A DNA stretch of 64,000 nucleotides from Paracoccaceae bacterium. Lineage in GTDB: Bacteria > Pseudomonadota > Alphaproteobacteria > Rhodobacterales > Rhodobacteraceae. The first letter of the stretch is position 1. The number at the start of each line of letters is the position of its first letter. Below the pieces are notes generated by a model. The model was not told the origin of the DNA and ran no database searches. It saw only the letters and a program-made list of their open reading frames with translations. The translations under genes were made by a program, and so were the position numbers. The stretch is from positions 1 to 64,000 of the forward strand of contig JAHDIS010000009.1 in NCBI GenBank assembly GCA_020630695.1, given 5' to 3'. Shown in pieces: positions 32,310 through 41,366 of this stretch.

Positions 32310-33368
32310 GTGAAGAAAACTGCCCTTTTCCTTGGAATCACTTGCTCCACCAGCATCGCGCATGCCGATGCGCCGGCCATCATTACAGACATTGCGCCAG
32401 TTCAAAGCCTTGCCGCCATGGTTTCCGGCGATCTCGGAGTCCCGTCGCGTTTGATGACGCAAGCGGGCTCTACGCACGATCTTGCGCTTAAACCCAGCCA
32501 AGCGCGGGAAATTGCAAAGGCTGACCTGATCATTTGGGTCGGCCCTGATCTGTCTCCCGGCCTTGAGCGCAGTTTTGATGCCCTTGCGCCGGATGTTGTG
32601 CGCCTCACACTGTCCGAAACGGATGGAACAATCCGGTTGAACTACCGCGACGCAGACGATTTCGGCTTGGATCATCATGATGATGAACATGCGGATGAGC
32701 ATGGGCACAAAGAGGATCACGACGAAGAACATGATCATGCCGACGAGCACAAAGACGAGCATGAACACGACGAAGAACACGACCATGCCGATGAGCACAA
32801 AGACGAGCATGCTGATGAACATGGTCATGATGACGAACACGATCATGCCCATGACGGTGTCGATCCTCATCTCTGGCTCGACCCGGCAAACGCGGCGGTT
32901 TGGGTAGACGCAATTGCAAAGGCGCTGTCCGACCTCGACCCTGAAAACGCAACCACCTACATGGCCAACGCGGAATCGGCCAAATCTGAGATCGTGTCCC
33001 TTCAGACCACGATCGAGGCCCAATTGAATGAACTGGAGGGCGCACCTCTTCTGGTCGCCCACGATGCATATCAGTACTTTGAAGCCGCTTTCGATCTCGA
33101 GGTCTTGGGCAGCGTTTCGGACAGCGATGCCAAAGCCTCGGGCCCTGCCCGTCTGGCAGAGTTGAAGGAACTCGTCGAAGAACAAAAACCAGCCTGCATC
33201 ATTCTGGATCCCTCAACAGATACAGATCTCGTAGCAGCGGTTGCGGATAGTTCGGTCCCGACGATCGCAGTGGACCCTGCCGGCACAGACCTGCCGGAAG
33301 GATCAGGGCAGTATGCAGCCCTGATGGGAGGAATGGCACAGGCCCTCGTGGATTGCGCCAAGCCCTAA
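32310..33368 (+). CDS. znuA: Periplasmic zinc-binding protein with acidic His-rich loop
   Basis: A 352-residue cluster 9 metal-binding lipoprotein-like solute receptor. The signal peptide ends SIAHADAPA. Ligand motifs are STHDLALKPSQA near 54-65 and VDPHLWLDP near 175-183, with HDAYQYF near 251. Between them, residues about 120-172 form a His/Asp/Glu-rich loop made of imperfect DEHDHADEHKDEH repeats. It captures Zn(II) and passes it to ZnuBC. The start is GTG at 32310 with AGG upstream. The loop is larger than in E. coli ZnuA. Divergent from zur with two Zur boxes. Confidence 0.93.
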   Translation: MKKTALFLGITCSTSIAHADAPAIITDIAPVQSLAAMVSGDLGVPSRLMTQAGSTHDLALKPSQAREIAKADLIIWVGPDLSPGLERSFDALAPDVVRLTLSETDGTIRLNYRDADDFGLDHHDDEHADEHGHKEDHDEEHDHADEHKDEHEHDEEHDHADEHKDEHADEHGHDDEHDHAHDGVDPHLWLDPANAAVWVDAIAKALSDLDPENATTYMANAESAKSEIVSLQTTIEAQLNELEGAPLLVAHDAYQYFEAAFDLEVLGSVSDSDAKASGPARLAELKELVEEQKPACIILDPSTDTDLVAAVADSSVPTIAVDPAGTDLPEGSGQYAALMGGMAQALVDCAKP

Positions 33369-33383
33369 GCGAACGGCCTCAGA

Positions 33384-34166
33384 TTAGCCAAAAACGCCGC
33401 TGCGCCCTTCAAAAGTGCGCAGCGTCACCCCCGCATCCTGCAGAACGCTGCGAACGGTTCGCGCAATTTCCAAGGCAGTCTCGCCATCGCCGTGCAGGCA
33501 GATCGTATCGATTGCAGCTGGGATCGGATCACCCTTTTCAGGCAGGATCGCACCCGCCTGAACCATTCCGAGGATACGCTCGGCGGCATAGGCCGGATCG
33601 TGGATAACCGCACCGGGCAGACCGCGCGATACCAGCGTCGCATCCGGATTGTAGGCCCGATCTGCAAAAATCTCACCGGCCCAACGACAGCCCAGTGTCT
33701 CGACCACGCGTTGCTGCGCCGTGGCAGCAAGAACCATGATGATGATATCGGGATCAACCGCCAGCGCGGCCTCGTAACACACGCGGGCCAGTGTTTCGTC
33801 TTCAGAGCACATGTTCGACAAAGCGCCATGCAGCTTGAGGTGCCGTACCTGACCGCCAGAGGCCCGTGCCATCGCCTGTGCAGCGCCCAGCTGGTACTGG
33901 ACCATGTGCGCCAACACGCGATGCGGCAGATCCATGCGGCGGCGGCCAAACCCCTGGAGATCACCAAATCCGGGATGCGCGCCGATGCCCACACCGTTCT
34001 GAACCGCAAGTGCCATGGTGCTGGCCATCACGTCCGGATCGCCCGCATGAAACCCGCAGGCGACATTGGCCGATGTGACCACTTCGAGCAGAGCGTCGTC
34101 CTGCCCCATAACCCAGTCACCAAAGCTTTCGCCCATGTCAGCATTCAGATCGACCGCTATGCTCAT
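33384..34166 (-). CDS. pxpA: 5-oxoprolinase subunit A (LamB/YcsF)
   Basis: A 260-residue LamB/YcsF family protein. Start SIAVDLNADMGESFGDWVMG near 2-21 and GFHAGDPDVMASTM near 38-51 are typical; later HLKLHGALSNMCSEDE and PDIIIMVLAA support the TIM-barrel-like fold. With PxpB and PxpC it opens 5-oxoproline to glutamate using ATP. It overlaps pxpC by 4 bp and is last in the pxpB-pxpC-pxpA operon. It is convergent with znuA. Confidence 0.94.
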   Translation of the reverse strand: MSIAVDLNADMGESFGDWVMGQDDALLEVVTSANVACGFHAGDPDVMASTMALAVQNGVGIGAHPGFGDLQGFGRRRMDLPHRVLAHMVQYQLGAAQAMARASGGQVRHLKLHGALSNMCSEDETLARVCYEAALAVDPDIIIMVLAATAQQRVVETLGCRWAGEIFADRAYNPDATLVSRGLPGAVIHDPAYAAERILGMVQAGAILPEKGDPIPAAIDTICLHGDGETALEIARTVRSVLQDAGVTLRTFEGRSGVFG

Positions 34167-35173
34167 GGTTCTTCCTCTCCTGTTATGGCGCCGCTGATCA
34201 AAGTGTAGGACAGCAAGTCAGCGATGTCTGCAGGGTCGCGGACCAACGGCCGGGTTTTGCGCGGCAACTCGGCAATCTGTTTGCGATAGCCTTCTTCGGC
34301 GGCCAGCGCCTCTTGGCGCGTCACAAAGGCAAAGCGCAGCTCGGCGCCAGCGGCGGTTTGCGCCACGCGCGGCATGTCTGCCGGAATAACCGTTCCGATC
34401 CTAGGGTAGCCCCCAGTGGTCTGACATTCGCTCATCAGGATGTAAGGCGCGCCATCTCCGGGAATCTGGATATCCCCCGGCACGATGATTTCGGACAGGA
34501 TCGACCCGCCTATGCTGAGCCCGAATCCGTCGCCTTCGGGAACCAACCGAATGCCCATGCGATTGCCCCGCGTATCACGGATGAACCGCGAACTGACAAA
34601 CCGGTCTCTTTGTTCTTTTGGGAAAACTTCGGTCTGCAGGCTGGGCAGAATGCGCAAAACGCCCCCGCCCCATCGCGGCGTCACGTCAAGACAACGCCCA
34701 ACTGTATCGCCGTGATCGGCACCAATGGGCAGCTGATCCCCTGCACACAGTGGCGCGCCGATTCCGGCTACCAGATGCGTGCTTTGCGCGCCCAGAACCA
34801 CCGGAAGATCCAGCCCACCCCCAATCGTGAGATAGCCATAGCAGCCCTGCGTCGCGCCCCCGATATCCAACACTGAACCGGCGGGCATCAGATGGCTGGC
34901 ATTCCAGATCAAAGGCGCGCCATCCAAAGTGGCACGCATCGGCGCACCCGTCAGTGCGATCCGCAGTGGCGTGTCCGAGGAAAATCGACCACCGAATCCT
35001 GCCATTTCCAGGGCTGCGCCCACCGGTTGGCGCCACAGCGCTGCGCCTTCGTGCAGGGCCTGCACATCCGACGCCCCCCCACGCGACAACCCCTGCCCCA
35101 GATAGCCGGAACGTCCGCTGTCCTGGACCGTGACACCGGGCCCGGCGCTCAAGATTTGCAGCGTCTGCGTCAT
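34163..35173 (-). CDS. pxpC: 5-oxoprolinase subunit C (biotin-dependent carboxyltransferase-like, KipA)
   Basis: A 336-residue member of the AHS2/KipA family. Visible stretches are GPGVTVQDSGRSGYLGQGLSRGGASD-like GPGVTVQDSGRSGYLGQG near 11-28, ANP-type ALEMAGFGGRFS, and the middle FPKEQRDRF and SQTGxR-like NRMGIRL. PxpC and PxpB form one half of the prokaryotic 5-oxoprolinase. It overlaps both neighbours by 4 bp. Confidence 0.93.
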   Translation of the reverse strand: MTQTLQILSAGPGVTVQDSGRSGYLGQGLSRGGASDVQALHEGAALWRQPVGAALEMAGFGGRFSSDTPLRIALTGAPMRATLDGAPLIWNASHLMPAGSVLDIGGATQGCYGYLTIGGGLDLPVVLGAQSTHLVAGIGAPLCAGDQLPIGADHGDTVGRCLDVTPRWGGGVLRILPSLQTEVFPKEQRDRFVSSRFIRDTRGNRMGIRLVPEGDGFGLSIGGSILSEIIVPGDIQIPGDGAPYILMSECQTTGGYPRIGTVIPADMPRVAQTAAGAELRFAFVTRQEALAAEEGYRKQIAELPRKTRPLVRDPADIADLLSYTLISGAITGEEEP

Positions 35174-35901
35174 GTCAGGGCTTCCCGAACGACACCGCCA
35201 TCACCTGCGGCTTTCATGGTCTCAAAGGTTTCAGCACTGACCGAGACGAACTGAACCTCATCGCCGGGGCGCAGCAGAAATGGCCGCTCTGCGCCCAGCT
35301 TGAACAAGGGTGCCGCCGTTTGCCCAACGTGCCGCCATCCTGTTGGCGCCGCGTTGGTGAACAACACCAATTGCCGGATCGCGAGCACCAGCGCCCCTGC
35401 CGGGACCTGCGGCGTCAACGCGGATTGTCTGGGGATGTCCCATAGCGGATCAAGCGCGCCCAGATAGGGCTGCCCCGGCGCAAAACCAATGGCCGTCACG
35501 CGCACGCGCGAATTCGAAATCGAGGTCACCGCCTCATCGATTGAAACCCCGGCCAGCTGGGCCACTTCGCCCAGTTGAGGCGCGTAGAATTCCTCGTAAA
35601 CCGTTGGAATGGTGATAAAGGATCGCCCATCGGGCAAGGGTTCGGCATACCAATCGCGTGTGTTCAAAAGCTGCGAAAGCGCCGTTGTCAGTGCTTCGGG
35701 TGCAACGGCAACCGGATCAAATCGGACAAAAGCAGAGACCAGCGATGTTGAGCACTCCTCGACGCCCTGCGGCGTTTGCTTTTCCAGCGCCGCGCGAAAG
35801 GCCAAAGCCGCCCGGTTGGCCGCTTCGTCAAGTCGATCACCAAATCGAACCAGCAGGCCATCCAGACCAACGCTGTCAATTCTGGGGAATCCGTCAGGCA
35901 T
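35170..35901 (-). CDS. pxpB: 5-oxoprolinase subunit B (KipI)
   Basis: A 243-residue AHS1/KipI family protein. Features are GLDGLLVRFGDRLDEAANRAAL near 13-34, AFVRFDPVAVAPEAL, IPTVYEEFYAPQL near 126-138, and GFAPGQPYLGALDPLWDIPR near 163-182. It partners PxpC. The start MPDGFPRID at 35901 was chosen over one 15 bp upstream. The operon begins here; the next gene upstream is 72 bp away. Confidence 0.92.
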   Translation of the reverse strand: MPDGFPRIDSVGLDGLLVRFGDRLDEAANRAALAFRAALEKQTPQGVEECSTSLVSAFVRFDPVAVAPEALTTALSQLLNTRDWYAEPLPDGRSFITIPTVYEEFYAPQLGEVAQLAGVSIDEAVTSISNSRVRVTAIGFAPGQPYLGALDPLWDIPRQSALTPQVPAGALVLAIRQLVLFTNAAPTGWRHVGQTAAPLFKLGAERPFLLRPGDEVQFVSVSAETFETMKAAGDGGVVREALT

Positions 35902-35973
35902 TCTTTTTCCGTTCAATGGCCGTATTGCTCCAAACCATCACGGCAGACTGCCCCTGTCCAGAGGCGCGCTGCA

Positions 35974-37224
35974 TCAGCCCATCAGGATGCGCTGCATTGC
36001 CCCCAGAAAGGCACGCACATCGCCCAGAGAATTGTAGTGCGCCACCGACACTCGGATGCAATCATCCTGCTGGAGCGGGCCAAGGATATTGCCGGAATAA
36101 TGATCGTTTTTACGAATATGGGTGCGGACACCCTCTTCGTTCAGTGCATCTACGATATCGCCCGACGGCTTCCCGTCGGCCCAGAAGCAGACCAGCCCTT
36201 CGCGCGATGCATTGTCAGCACCGCCCAGAATGTGGACCCCCGGCAGATCAACAAGCCCGGGCAGGTTGTCCGTGCCGTAGAGCATCGCATCGGTCAAACC
36301 GGCTTCGTGGGCATGGATCGCGTGACCTGCAGCCACGATTCTTTCGCGACGATCCTCTCGATCGCTGACCTGCCTGCCCAACCAGTCGAAATAGTCGACA
36401 ACATCCGAAAACGTCGCATAGGCCCCGGTGTCACGGGTTCCCAGCTCCCATTTACCCGAAGGTCCGCCGACCAGACTGTCATGCGCCAAGGCCGTCAGCC
36501 TGTCAGACGCCCATGCCACACCATATCCATGGCGGGAAAACACCTTGTAAGGTGAGATCACATAGCCATCGACGCCCATGGCATCGACGTCGATCCCGCC
36601 GTGACAGGCATGCTGGATACCATCTACGATGATAAATGCATCAGGCGCCTTGGCCCGGATCGCGGCAGCGATTCCGGCGACATCCATCCCCATGCCGGTC
36701 ACGGGCGACGTATGCAAAATCGTGGCGACCCGTGTCTGATCAGTCACTGCCGCCGCATAGGCGTCAGGTGTCACCTGCCCGGTTGCATCGTCATGCGCCA
36801 CCAGAACATGCGGGCGACCCGACACATCCGCCCAGCGCGCACAGGCGCTGCGGGATGCGGGGTGCTCAACGGTCGAGCCGATCACGACACCGCCCTCTTT
36901 CGCCCCAAGGCAGGCATCCTGCACCAGCCGGAACAACAGTTCCGTGCCGCTTTCGCCGACCATCACCGCACCGCCGCTGGCGTTGAAGAAAAGTGCGGTA
37001 TCGGCGCGCATCTTGGTGATGATCTCGTCCAGCGCCTTGGACGCTGCGTTGCTGCGCCCCTGATTATCCGGAATCGCCGCAAAACGGGCAGAGGTTTCCA
37101 CCACTGAGTTCAGCGTCAACGCCCCGCCAGCGTTTTCGAAAAACACCCGAGGCCCCGTAAAGGGACAGGCATCGACATGGGCAAAGCGGCTGCGAATTTC
37201 GGACAATAGAGCGTCGTCAAACAT
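35974..37224 (-). CDS. Class V aminotransferase (cysteine-desulfurase-like)
   Basis: A 416-residue fold-type I PLP enzyme. VFFENAGGALTLN near 27-39, GTELLFRLVQDAC, and the PLP lysine site ISPYKVFSRHGYG near 233-245 are clear. The C-terminal third has GLVCFWADGKPSGDIVDALNEEGV. It resembles SufS/NifS or isopenicillin-N epimerase-like members; no Cys-loop typical of true SufS is seen. Substrate unknown, possibly an amino acid formed next to 5-oxoproline metabolism, but this is only position. The ribosome-binding site is AAGAGGCC. Confidence 0.85.
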   Translation of the reverse strand: MFDDALLSEIRSRFAHVDACPFTGPRVFFENAGGALTLNSVVETSARFAAIPDNQGRSNAASKALDEIITKMRADTALFFNASGGAVMVGESGTELLFRLVQDACLGAKEGGVVIGSTVEHPASRSACARWADVSGRPHVLVAHDDATGQVTPDAYAAAVTDQTRVATILHTSPVTGMGMDVAGIAAAIRAKAPDAFIIVDGIQHACHGGIDVDAMGVDGYVISPYKVFSRHGYGVAWASDRLTALAHDSLVGGPSGKWELGTRDTGAYATFSDVVDYFDWLGRQVSDREDRRERIVAAGHAIHAHEAGLTDAMLYGTDNLPGLVDLPGVHILGGADNASREGLVCFWADGKPSGDIVDALNEEGVRTHIRKNDHYSGNILGPLQQDDCIRVSVAHYNSLGDVRAFLGAMQRILMG

Positions 37225-37238
37225 CGGGGCCTCTTGGG

Positions 37239-37433
37239 TCAGTGCGGCTTGCGTTGTGGATTTTGCAGATGTTCTTCAAAGGCTTCTGCTGCTGTCTGCA
37301 TATCTTCGGGATCGTCAGAGGGGATGGCATAACTGCCACTCAGCCATTTGGCCAAGTCCACGTCAGCGCACCGTTTGGAACAGAACGGGCGAAACTTGGC
37401 ATCGCTGTCGCGCTCGCAAATCGGGCAACTCAT
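37239..37433 (-). CDS. yacG: DNA gyrase inhibitor YacG
   Basis: A 64-residue zinc protein of the YacG family: CPICERDSDAKFRPFCSKRC near 3-22 provides the four zinc cysteines, and DLAKWLSGSYAIP near 25-37 is the family hallmark. YacG binds GyrB and blocks DNA binding. The start at 37433 overlaps the rng stop as ATGA. It ends the murA-to-yacG block. Confidence 0.92.
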   Translation of the reverse strand: MSCPICERDSDAKFRPFCSKRCADVDLAKWLSGSYAIPSDDPEDMQTAAEAFEEHLQNPQRKPH

Positions 37434-38464
37434 TTCAGGATCTCCCGCAACGGCAGTCGGTCGCGTTTGCGCTGAATTTCCATAAGCCCAAGCTGCGTCC
37501 ACCCGGCCAGAATAGTCTCAGTCTGTTCGCGTTTCAGCGCCGCCCGCAACACCTGCTCCAACTGGCGCCGTTCCTTTTTGGGACAGGGTGCCGGATCTAC
37601 GATGATCTGCCCGCCCAAACCGCGCAACCGCAGCTGCCGTGGCAAATCGCGCAATCCCGCAAGGTTCGCCTTGAGACCCGCCGCCCCTGAGGTATCGCCC
37701 CCGGTATTGATGTCTACCGCCACAAGCGCCGAAGTCGGTTCAATCAGCATGGAATACCCGCCCGGCAAAGCCACGCGTGGGCCAGTCAGTTCCTCCACTT
37801 GCTCCAGCAGGTCATGATGTTCAAAACAGCCCGGCTGGTCATCAAGATCAGCCGGTTCAGACCAATCGCGCCAGGCCAAATCATGAGGGCCATCACCCTC
37901 GACCAGCAATTCCGGCCCGCCGTCCGGATCGGCCAAAACCGCATTTGCCAGGCCCGCCATCGCCGCCACGTCTTCGGCGATCGCCTCGGGTTTACCAAGA
38001 CCGCAGGACGATCTCAGGATCAGCCCGGCCCCTTCGGGCAAGGGTACTTCGGCCAGCGCGTCATGTGCCGCTTCCAACGCCGCTTCGCGCAGATCATCGT
38101 CTTTGATCTGGCGCGAGACGTTGATCCCCGGTGCGCCCGGCGTGACGATGGCATAGCGCGACTTGAACAGCAGACGGGTCGATACGGGAATGGCTTTTCC
38201 CGGCTCGGCATGCCCAGTGACCTGAACCAAGAGTGTCTGCCCCGGGCTCAGACCTTTGACCTGCCGCAAAAAGGCGTTGCCGTCCGGCGTGCGCATGAAC
38301 ATACCGCCTTGTCCTTTGACCGGGCGATCGGCCACGGCGCGATAGATCGCTCCGGGCCTCGGAAAATCATGACCAATCAGCAAATCCTCAAGGCGACCGT
38401 CAACAATCAGTGCGGCGGCTTCGCGACCCTGCCATTGGTCCAAGGCAATTGTACGTCCCTTCAT
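37430..38464 (-). CDS. rng: Ribonuclease E/G-like protein
   Basis: A 344-residue ribonuclease of the RNase E/G catalytic family without the long C-terminal scaffold of RNase E. It keeps [15 protein letters not shown] segments near 150, the catalytic metal-binding region [14 protein letters not shown] near 247-260, and [20 protein letters not shown] near 279-298. It lacks an obvious CPxCxG zinc link, so oligomerisation may differ. It lies between maf and yacG, coupled by ATGA overlaps on both sides. The family context suggests rRNA or mRNA processing. Confidence 0.87.
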   Translation of the reverse strand: MKGRTIALDQWQGREAAALIVDGRLEDLLIGHDFPRPGAIYRAVADRPVKGQGGMFMRTPDGNAFLRQVKGLSPGQTLLVQVTGHAEPGKAIPVSTRLLFKSRYAIVTPGAPGINVSRQIKDDDLREAALEAAHDALAEVPLPEGAGLILRSSCGLGKPEAIAEDVAAMAGLANAVLADPDGGPELLVEGDGPHDLAWRDWSEPADLDDQPGCFEHHDLLEQVEELTGPRVALPGGYSMLIEPTSALVAVDINTGGDTSGAAGLKANLAGLRDLPRQLRLRGLGGQIIVDPAPCPKKERRQLEQVLRAALKREQTETILAGWTQLGLMEIQRKRDRLPLREILK

Positions 38465-39051
38465 GGCGCTGGCTTGTAAAGCGGATAGCCCGCAGCCCCA
38501 AGCAAATTCGCCGTCTCAGCCAGCGGCAATCCGACAACCGCCGTAAAGGACCCGTTTATCCACGGAATAAACGCCCCGGCCGGGCCTTGAATGGCGTAAC
38601 CCCCAGCCTTGCCCTGCCAGTCATTCGTCGCAAGATAGGCGTTTAGTTCTTCGTTCGAGAGCGCCTTCATCTTGACCTGCGTCACCACATCCCGTTCCCA
38701 GAGCTGATCCCCACGCCGCACCGCAAGGGCTGTAATCACGCGGTGCCGACGCCCGGACAACAGCGAAAGGAAGGCCGCGGCTTCGCCAGCGTCGGCGGGC
38801 TTTCCCAAAATCCGGCGTCCCAAAGCAACGGTTGTGTCCGCAGACAGGACGATTTCATCATCATCCGCGTCTATCGCCATGGCTTTTTCACGCGCCAGCC
38901 GCACACAATACGGGCGCGGTTGTTCACCCTTGGCCGGATCTTCGTTGATATCGGGCGGGCGAATAACATCCGGGGTCACACCCAGCTGCGCCAGCAATTC
39001 AAGCCTGCGTGGACTGCCAGAGCCCAGAACAAGACGGGGTTTGTCGTTCAT
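38461..39051 (-). CDS. maf: Maf-family nucleotide pyrophosphatase
   Basis: A 196-residue Maf/YceF-type protein. [16 protein letters not shown] near 10-25 is the family signature, followed by [24 protein letters not shown] near 69-85, and the C-terminal [27 protein letters not shown] near 150-176. It hydrolyses non-canonical or modified nucleoside triphosphates. It overlaps rng by 4 bp and follows infA, the usual order. Confidence 0.93.
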   Translation of the reverse strand: MNDKPRLVLGSGSPRRLELLAQLGVTPDVIRPPDINEDPAKGEQPRPYCVRLAREKAMAIDADDDEIVLSADTTVALGRRILGKPADAGEAAAFLSLLSGRRHRVITALAVRRGDQLWERDVVTQVKMKALSNEELNAYLATNDWQGKAGGYAIQGPAGAFIPWINGSFTAVVGLPLAETANLLGAAGYPLYKPAP

Positions 39052-39070
39052 CGGTCTACCCTAACAAGAA

Positions 39071-39092
39071 AAAGGCCCTGCAAAGGGCCTTT
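39071..39092 (-). terminator. Terminator after infA
   Basis: AAAGGCCCT-GCAA-AGGGCCTTT forms a perfect 9-bp stem, followed on the minus strand by TTCTTG. It lies between infA and maf, so maf may have its own promoter or depend on read-through. Confidence 0.75.
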
Positions 39093-39142
39093 GTCGTACG
39101 CGTTCTCAGCCGCGCTTCAAGCGGTCTGCACACCGCAATCGC

Positions 39143-39361
39143 TTATTTGAAACGATAGTTGATCCGACCCTTGGTCAGATCATACGGGGTCATTTCTACC
39201 TGAACCTTGTCGCCAGCCAGAACACGGATGCGGTTCTTGCGCATCTTGCCTGCCGTGTGTGCGATGATCTCATGGCCATTCTCTAGCTCGACCCGAAACG
39301 TCGCATTGGGCAGGAGTTCCTTCACGACACCGGGAAATTCGAGCGTATCTTCCTTGGCCAT
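39143..39361 (-). CDS. infA: Translation initiation factor IF-1
   Basis: A 72-residue OB-fold protein that matches IF-1 end to end: [20 protein letters not shown] at the start, then [20 protein letters not shown] and the closing [13 protein letters not shown]. It binds the A site of the 30S subunit at initiation. The ribosome-binding site is GAAGGAGAGAAC. In many alphaproteobacteria infA follows the LMW phosphatase gene; here three genes intervene. Confidence 0.98.
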   Translation of the reverse strand: MAKEDTLEFPGVVKELLPNATFRVELENGHEIIAHTAGKMRKNRIRVLAGDKVQVEMTPYDLTKGRINYRFK

Positions 39362-39445
39362 GTTCTCTCCTTCACATATCACTCTGCCCACATGCAGAGC
39401 GCGCTACGATATGGTTCGGTTTTGCTGTAATTTCAAGCCTGCAAA

Positions 39446-40330
39446 TCAACGCAGAGGCGTGATTGCGGCCACCATGTCACGGCCGGACTGTTCTGACCAA
39501 TGGGTTCTGTTCAGCACCACGCCATCCGCCCGCACATCGGCAATCGCGCTTCGATCGACGGTTGCATAGGTCCAACCGGGCGCATTCAATTTACCCTGTG
39601 CAAGTATGCCATTTTCGGGAAAACCCCGGTCCGGCGGGCCAAAAACGCTGCCGCGCCCTGTCGAAACGTCGATGGATTCGCTCCAATCCGCCGTGCCCAC
39701 GACAGAAGACATCACGGAGACACATTGATTTTCCAACGCGCGGGCCGCAGCGCCGATACAAACCCGGCTGTGCCCCGACAGCGCCTCTGTCACCGAAGGT
39801 ACGAGAATCAGTTCAGCCTCAGCCACGGCACGGCCGAGCAATGGAAACTCGCTGTCATAGCAGATCAGCACTGCGATTTTGCCGAGGGCCGTATCAAAAA
39901 CCTGAAGCGGGCCGCCGGGCGCAATATCCCAAACTTCACGCTCAAAGCGCGTCATGATCTGCTTGTCCTGATGCGCCACAGCGCCGCCCGGCGCGAATAA
40001 CCGGGCGCGATTGACCGGGCGAGCGCTGATCACCTCATCAAAAACCGGTGCGGAAGCGGCAAGGATATGCAGGCCGAACCGATCCGCCAGATCGGAATGC
40101 AGCGCATCGGCCTGCGGCACCCATTTGTTCACCGCATGAAGGCTGGCTTCGAGGTCGAGCGCCGTTTCGCGCCCTTCCAGTGTGGCCAGTTCCATCGCCC
40201 CGTATTCGGGAAAGACCAGCAATTGCGCACCCTCGCCGGCTGCTTCGCTGACCCAATCGGTGATCTTTTGCACATAGGCGTCCCAACTGGTGAGATCGCT
40301 ACAGGGATATGCGGCGGCGGCGACTTTCAT
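39446..40330 (-). CDS. Nitrilase-superfamily carbon-nitrogen hydrolase
   Basis: A 294-residue amidohydrolase with the three catalytic residues of the superfamily: Glu in LVFPEYGAMEL near 39-49, Lys in AHQDKQIMTRFERE near 119-132, and Cys in AVLICYDSEFPLLGRA near 152-167. It could hydrolyse an amide or an N-carbamoyl compound. It is the third gene after a GNAT enzyme and an NTF2-like gene, all inserted between the LMW phosphatase and infA. The substrate is unknown. Confidence 0.87.
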   Translation of the reverse strand: MKVAAAAYPCSDLTSWDAYVQKITDWVSEAAGEGAQLLVFPEYGAMELATLEGRETALDLEASLHAVNKWVPQADALHSDLADRFGLHILAASAPVFDEVISARPVNRARLFAPGGAVAHQDKQIMTRFEREVWDIAPGGPLQVFDTALGKIAVLICYDSEFPLLGRAVAEAELILVPSVTEALSGHSRVCIGAAARALENQCVSVMSSVVGTADWSESIDVSTGRGSVFGPPDRGFPENGILAQGKLNAPGWTYATVDRSAIADVRADGVVLNRTHWSEQSGRDMVAAITPLR

Positions 40331-40361
40331 TTTAGCCCTTTCCGATTTGAGCCTTTACGGA

Positions 40362-40955
40362 TCACAGCGCCCGCATCCAGAATTGCAGCGGCTTTTGCGT
40401 CTGGCCCGGCTGATCCAAGTCTTTCCAGTCAAACTGTGCAACCACACCCGGCAAAGGATCATACCCACGCCCACGCCAAAAGTCATCCAGCGCGCGGTAA
40501 CCATCGGGTTTCAACGGGTGATCGTCGGGCCGGACAACAGAACAAAAAGCGCAATAATGACTGCCCAAAGCGCGGGCATGTTCCTCGCGCAGATCAAAAA
40601 ACCGATGCCCGATACCCTGCCCCCGGTACTCAGGCAGCAAAACGGATTCGGCGCAGTAGAAAATCTGCTCAAGTGGCACGGGATGATTTGCAAAGGCGGC
40701 GGCGAAATCTTCGGCATGATCGGCCATCGGTGTGCCCGTCGCAGCGCCCACCAACTGATCGCCATCAAAGGCGCCGACAAGAACCGCTCGATCATTGTTT
40801 CTGTAGGCTTCGAGGTATCCACGTTCGTAGTTCAGATCGCCGTCGTAGAGATACGGCCAATCATGGAACACCGAAATGCGCAGGCGCGCCACATCATTCA
40901 GTGCAGTGTCCAGCGCAGCCCCTTGCAGCACCCGAACATGCACCGATCCGGTCAT
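40362..40955 (-). CDS. GNAT-family N-acetyltransferase
   Basis: A 197-residue acetyltransferase. The acetyl-CoA motif is YCAESVLLPEYRGQGIGHRFFDLREEHA near 100-127, followed by the Cys-containing CAFCSVVRPDDHPLKPDGYRALDDFWRGRGY segment. This second part is a feature of a distinct GNAT group that accompanies nitrilase genes in Rhodobacterales in my memory. The start at 40955 overlaps the NTF2 gene stop by 4 bp. It is coupled to both neighbours. Confidence 0.83.
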   Translation of the reverse strand: MTGSVHVRVLQGAALDTALNDVARLRISVFHDWPYLYDGDLNYERGYLEAYRNNDRAVLVGAFDGDQLVGAATGTPMADHAEDFAAAFANHPVPLEQIFYCAESVLLPEYRGQGIGHRFFDLREEHARALGSHYCAFCSVVRPDDHPLKPDGYRALDDFWRGRGYDPLPGVVAQFDWKDLDQPGQTQKPLQFWMRAL

Positions 40956-41356
40956 TCCGAAACCTGCCGCACCCAATCGGCAAGGTTATAATAGGTGACA
41001 ACGCGTGTGATCTTGCCGTTATCCAACGAAAAGAACGACCCGGCCGGCAGCCGGTAGGTCTGGCCGTTTGCTTCGGGCAGTCCCGCATCTGTTTCCAAAT
41101 AGGTGCCGTTGACGATATATTCAGCTGCACCGCGCGTGCCATCAGCGTTCTCGAACAACACCATGTCCGTCAGGGTTTCGCGGTAGCAGCGGCTCATATG
41201 CAAGCAGAATGCTTCAAACGGACCCTTGCCACTGCGCACCTGTCCTTCGTTGACATGATGCGCCACGTCTTCGCTGAGACAGTCGAGCATGCCGGGCACA
41301 TCACCAGCGTTGAAGCAATCAAAGTAGCGTTGAAGAACCGCGCCTGTGTCACTCAT
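40952..41356 (-). CDS. SnoaL/NTF2-like (ketosteroid isomerase-related) protein
   Basis: A 134-residue alpha+beta-barrel protein. The opening RYFDCFNAGDVPGMLDCLSEDVAHHVN near 10-36 is a typical SnoaL helix and strand, followed by strands RGAAEYIVNGTYLETDAG and the closing ITRVVTYYNLADWVRQV. Such proteins may be enzymes or binding modules for small hydrophobic ligands. It is the first gene of the three-gene cassette and starts 11 bp before the LMW phosphatase gene ends. Confidence 0.84.
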   Translation of the reverse strand: MSDTGAVLQRYFDCFNAGDVPGMLDCLSEDVAHHVNEGQVRSGKGPFEAFCLHMSRCYRETLTDMVLFENADGTRGAAEYIVNGTYLETDAGLPEANGQTYRLPAGSFFSLDNGKITRVVTYYNLADWVRQVSE

Positions 41357-41366
41357 GTCCGGGCCT

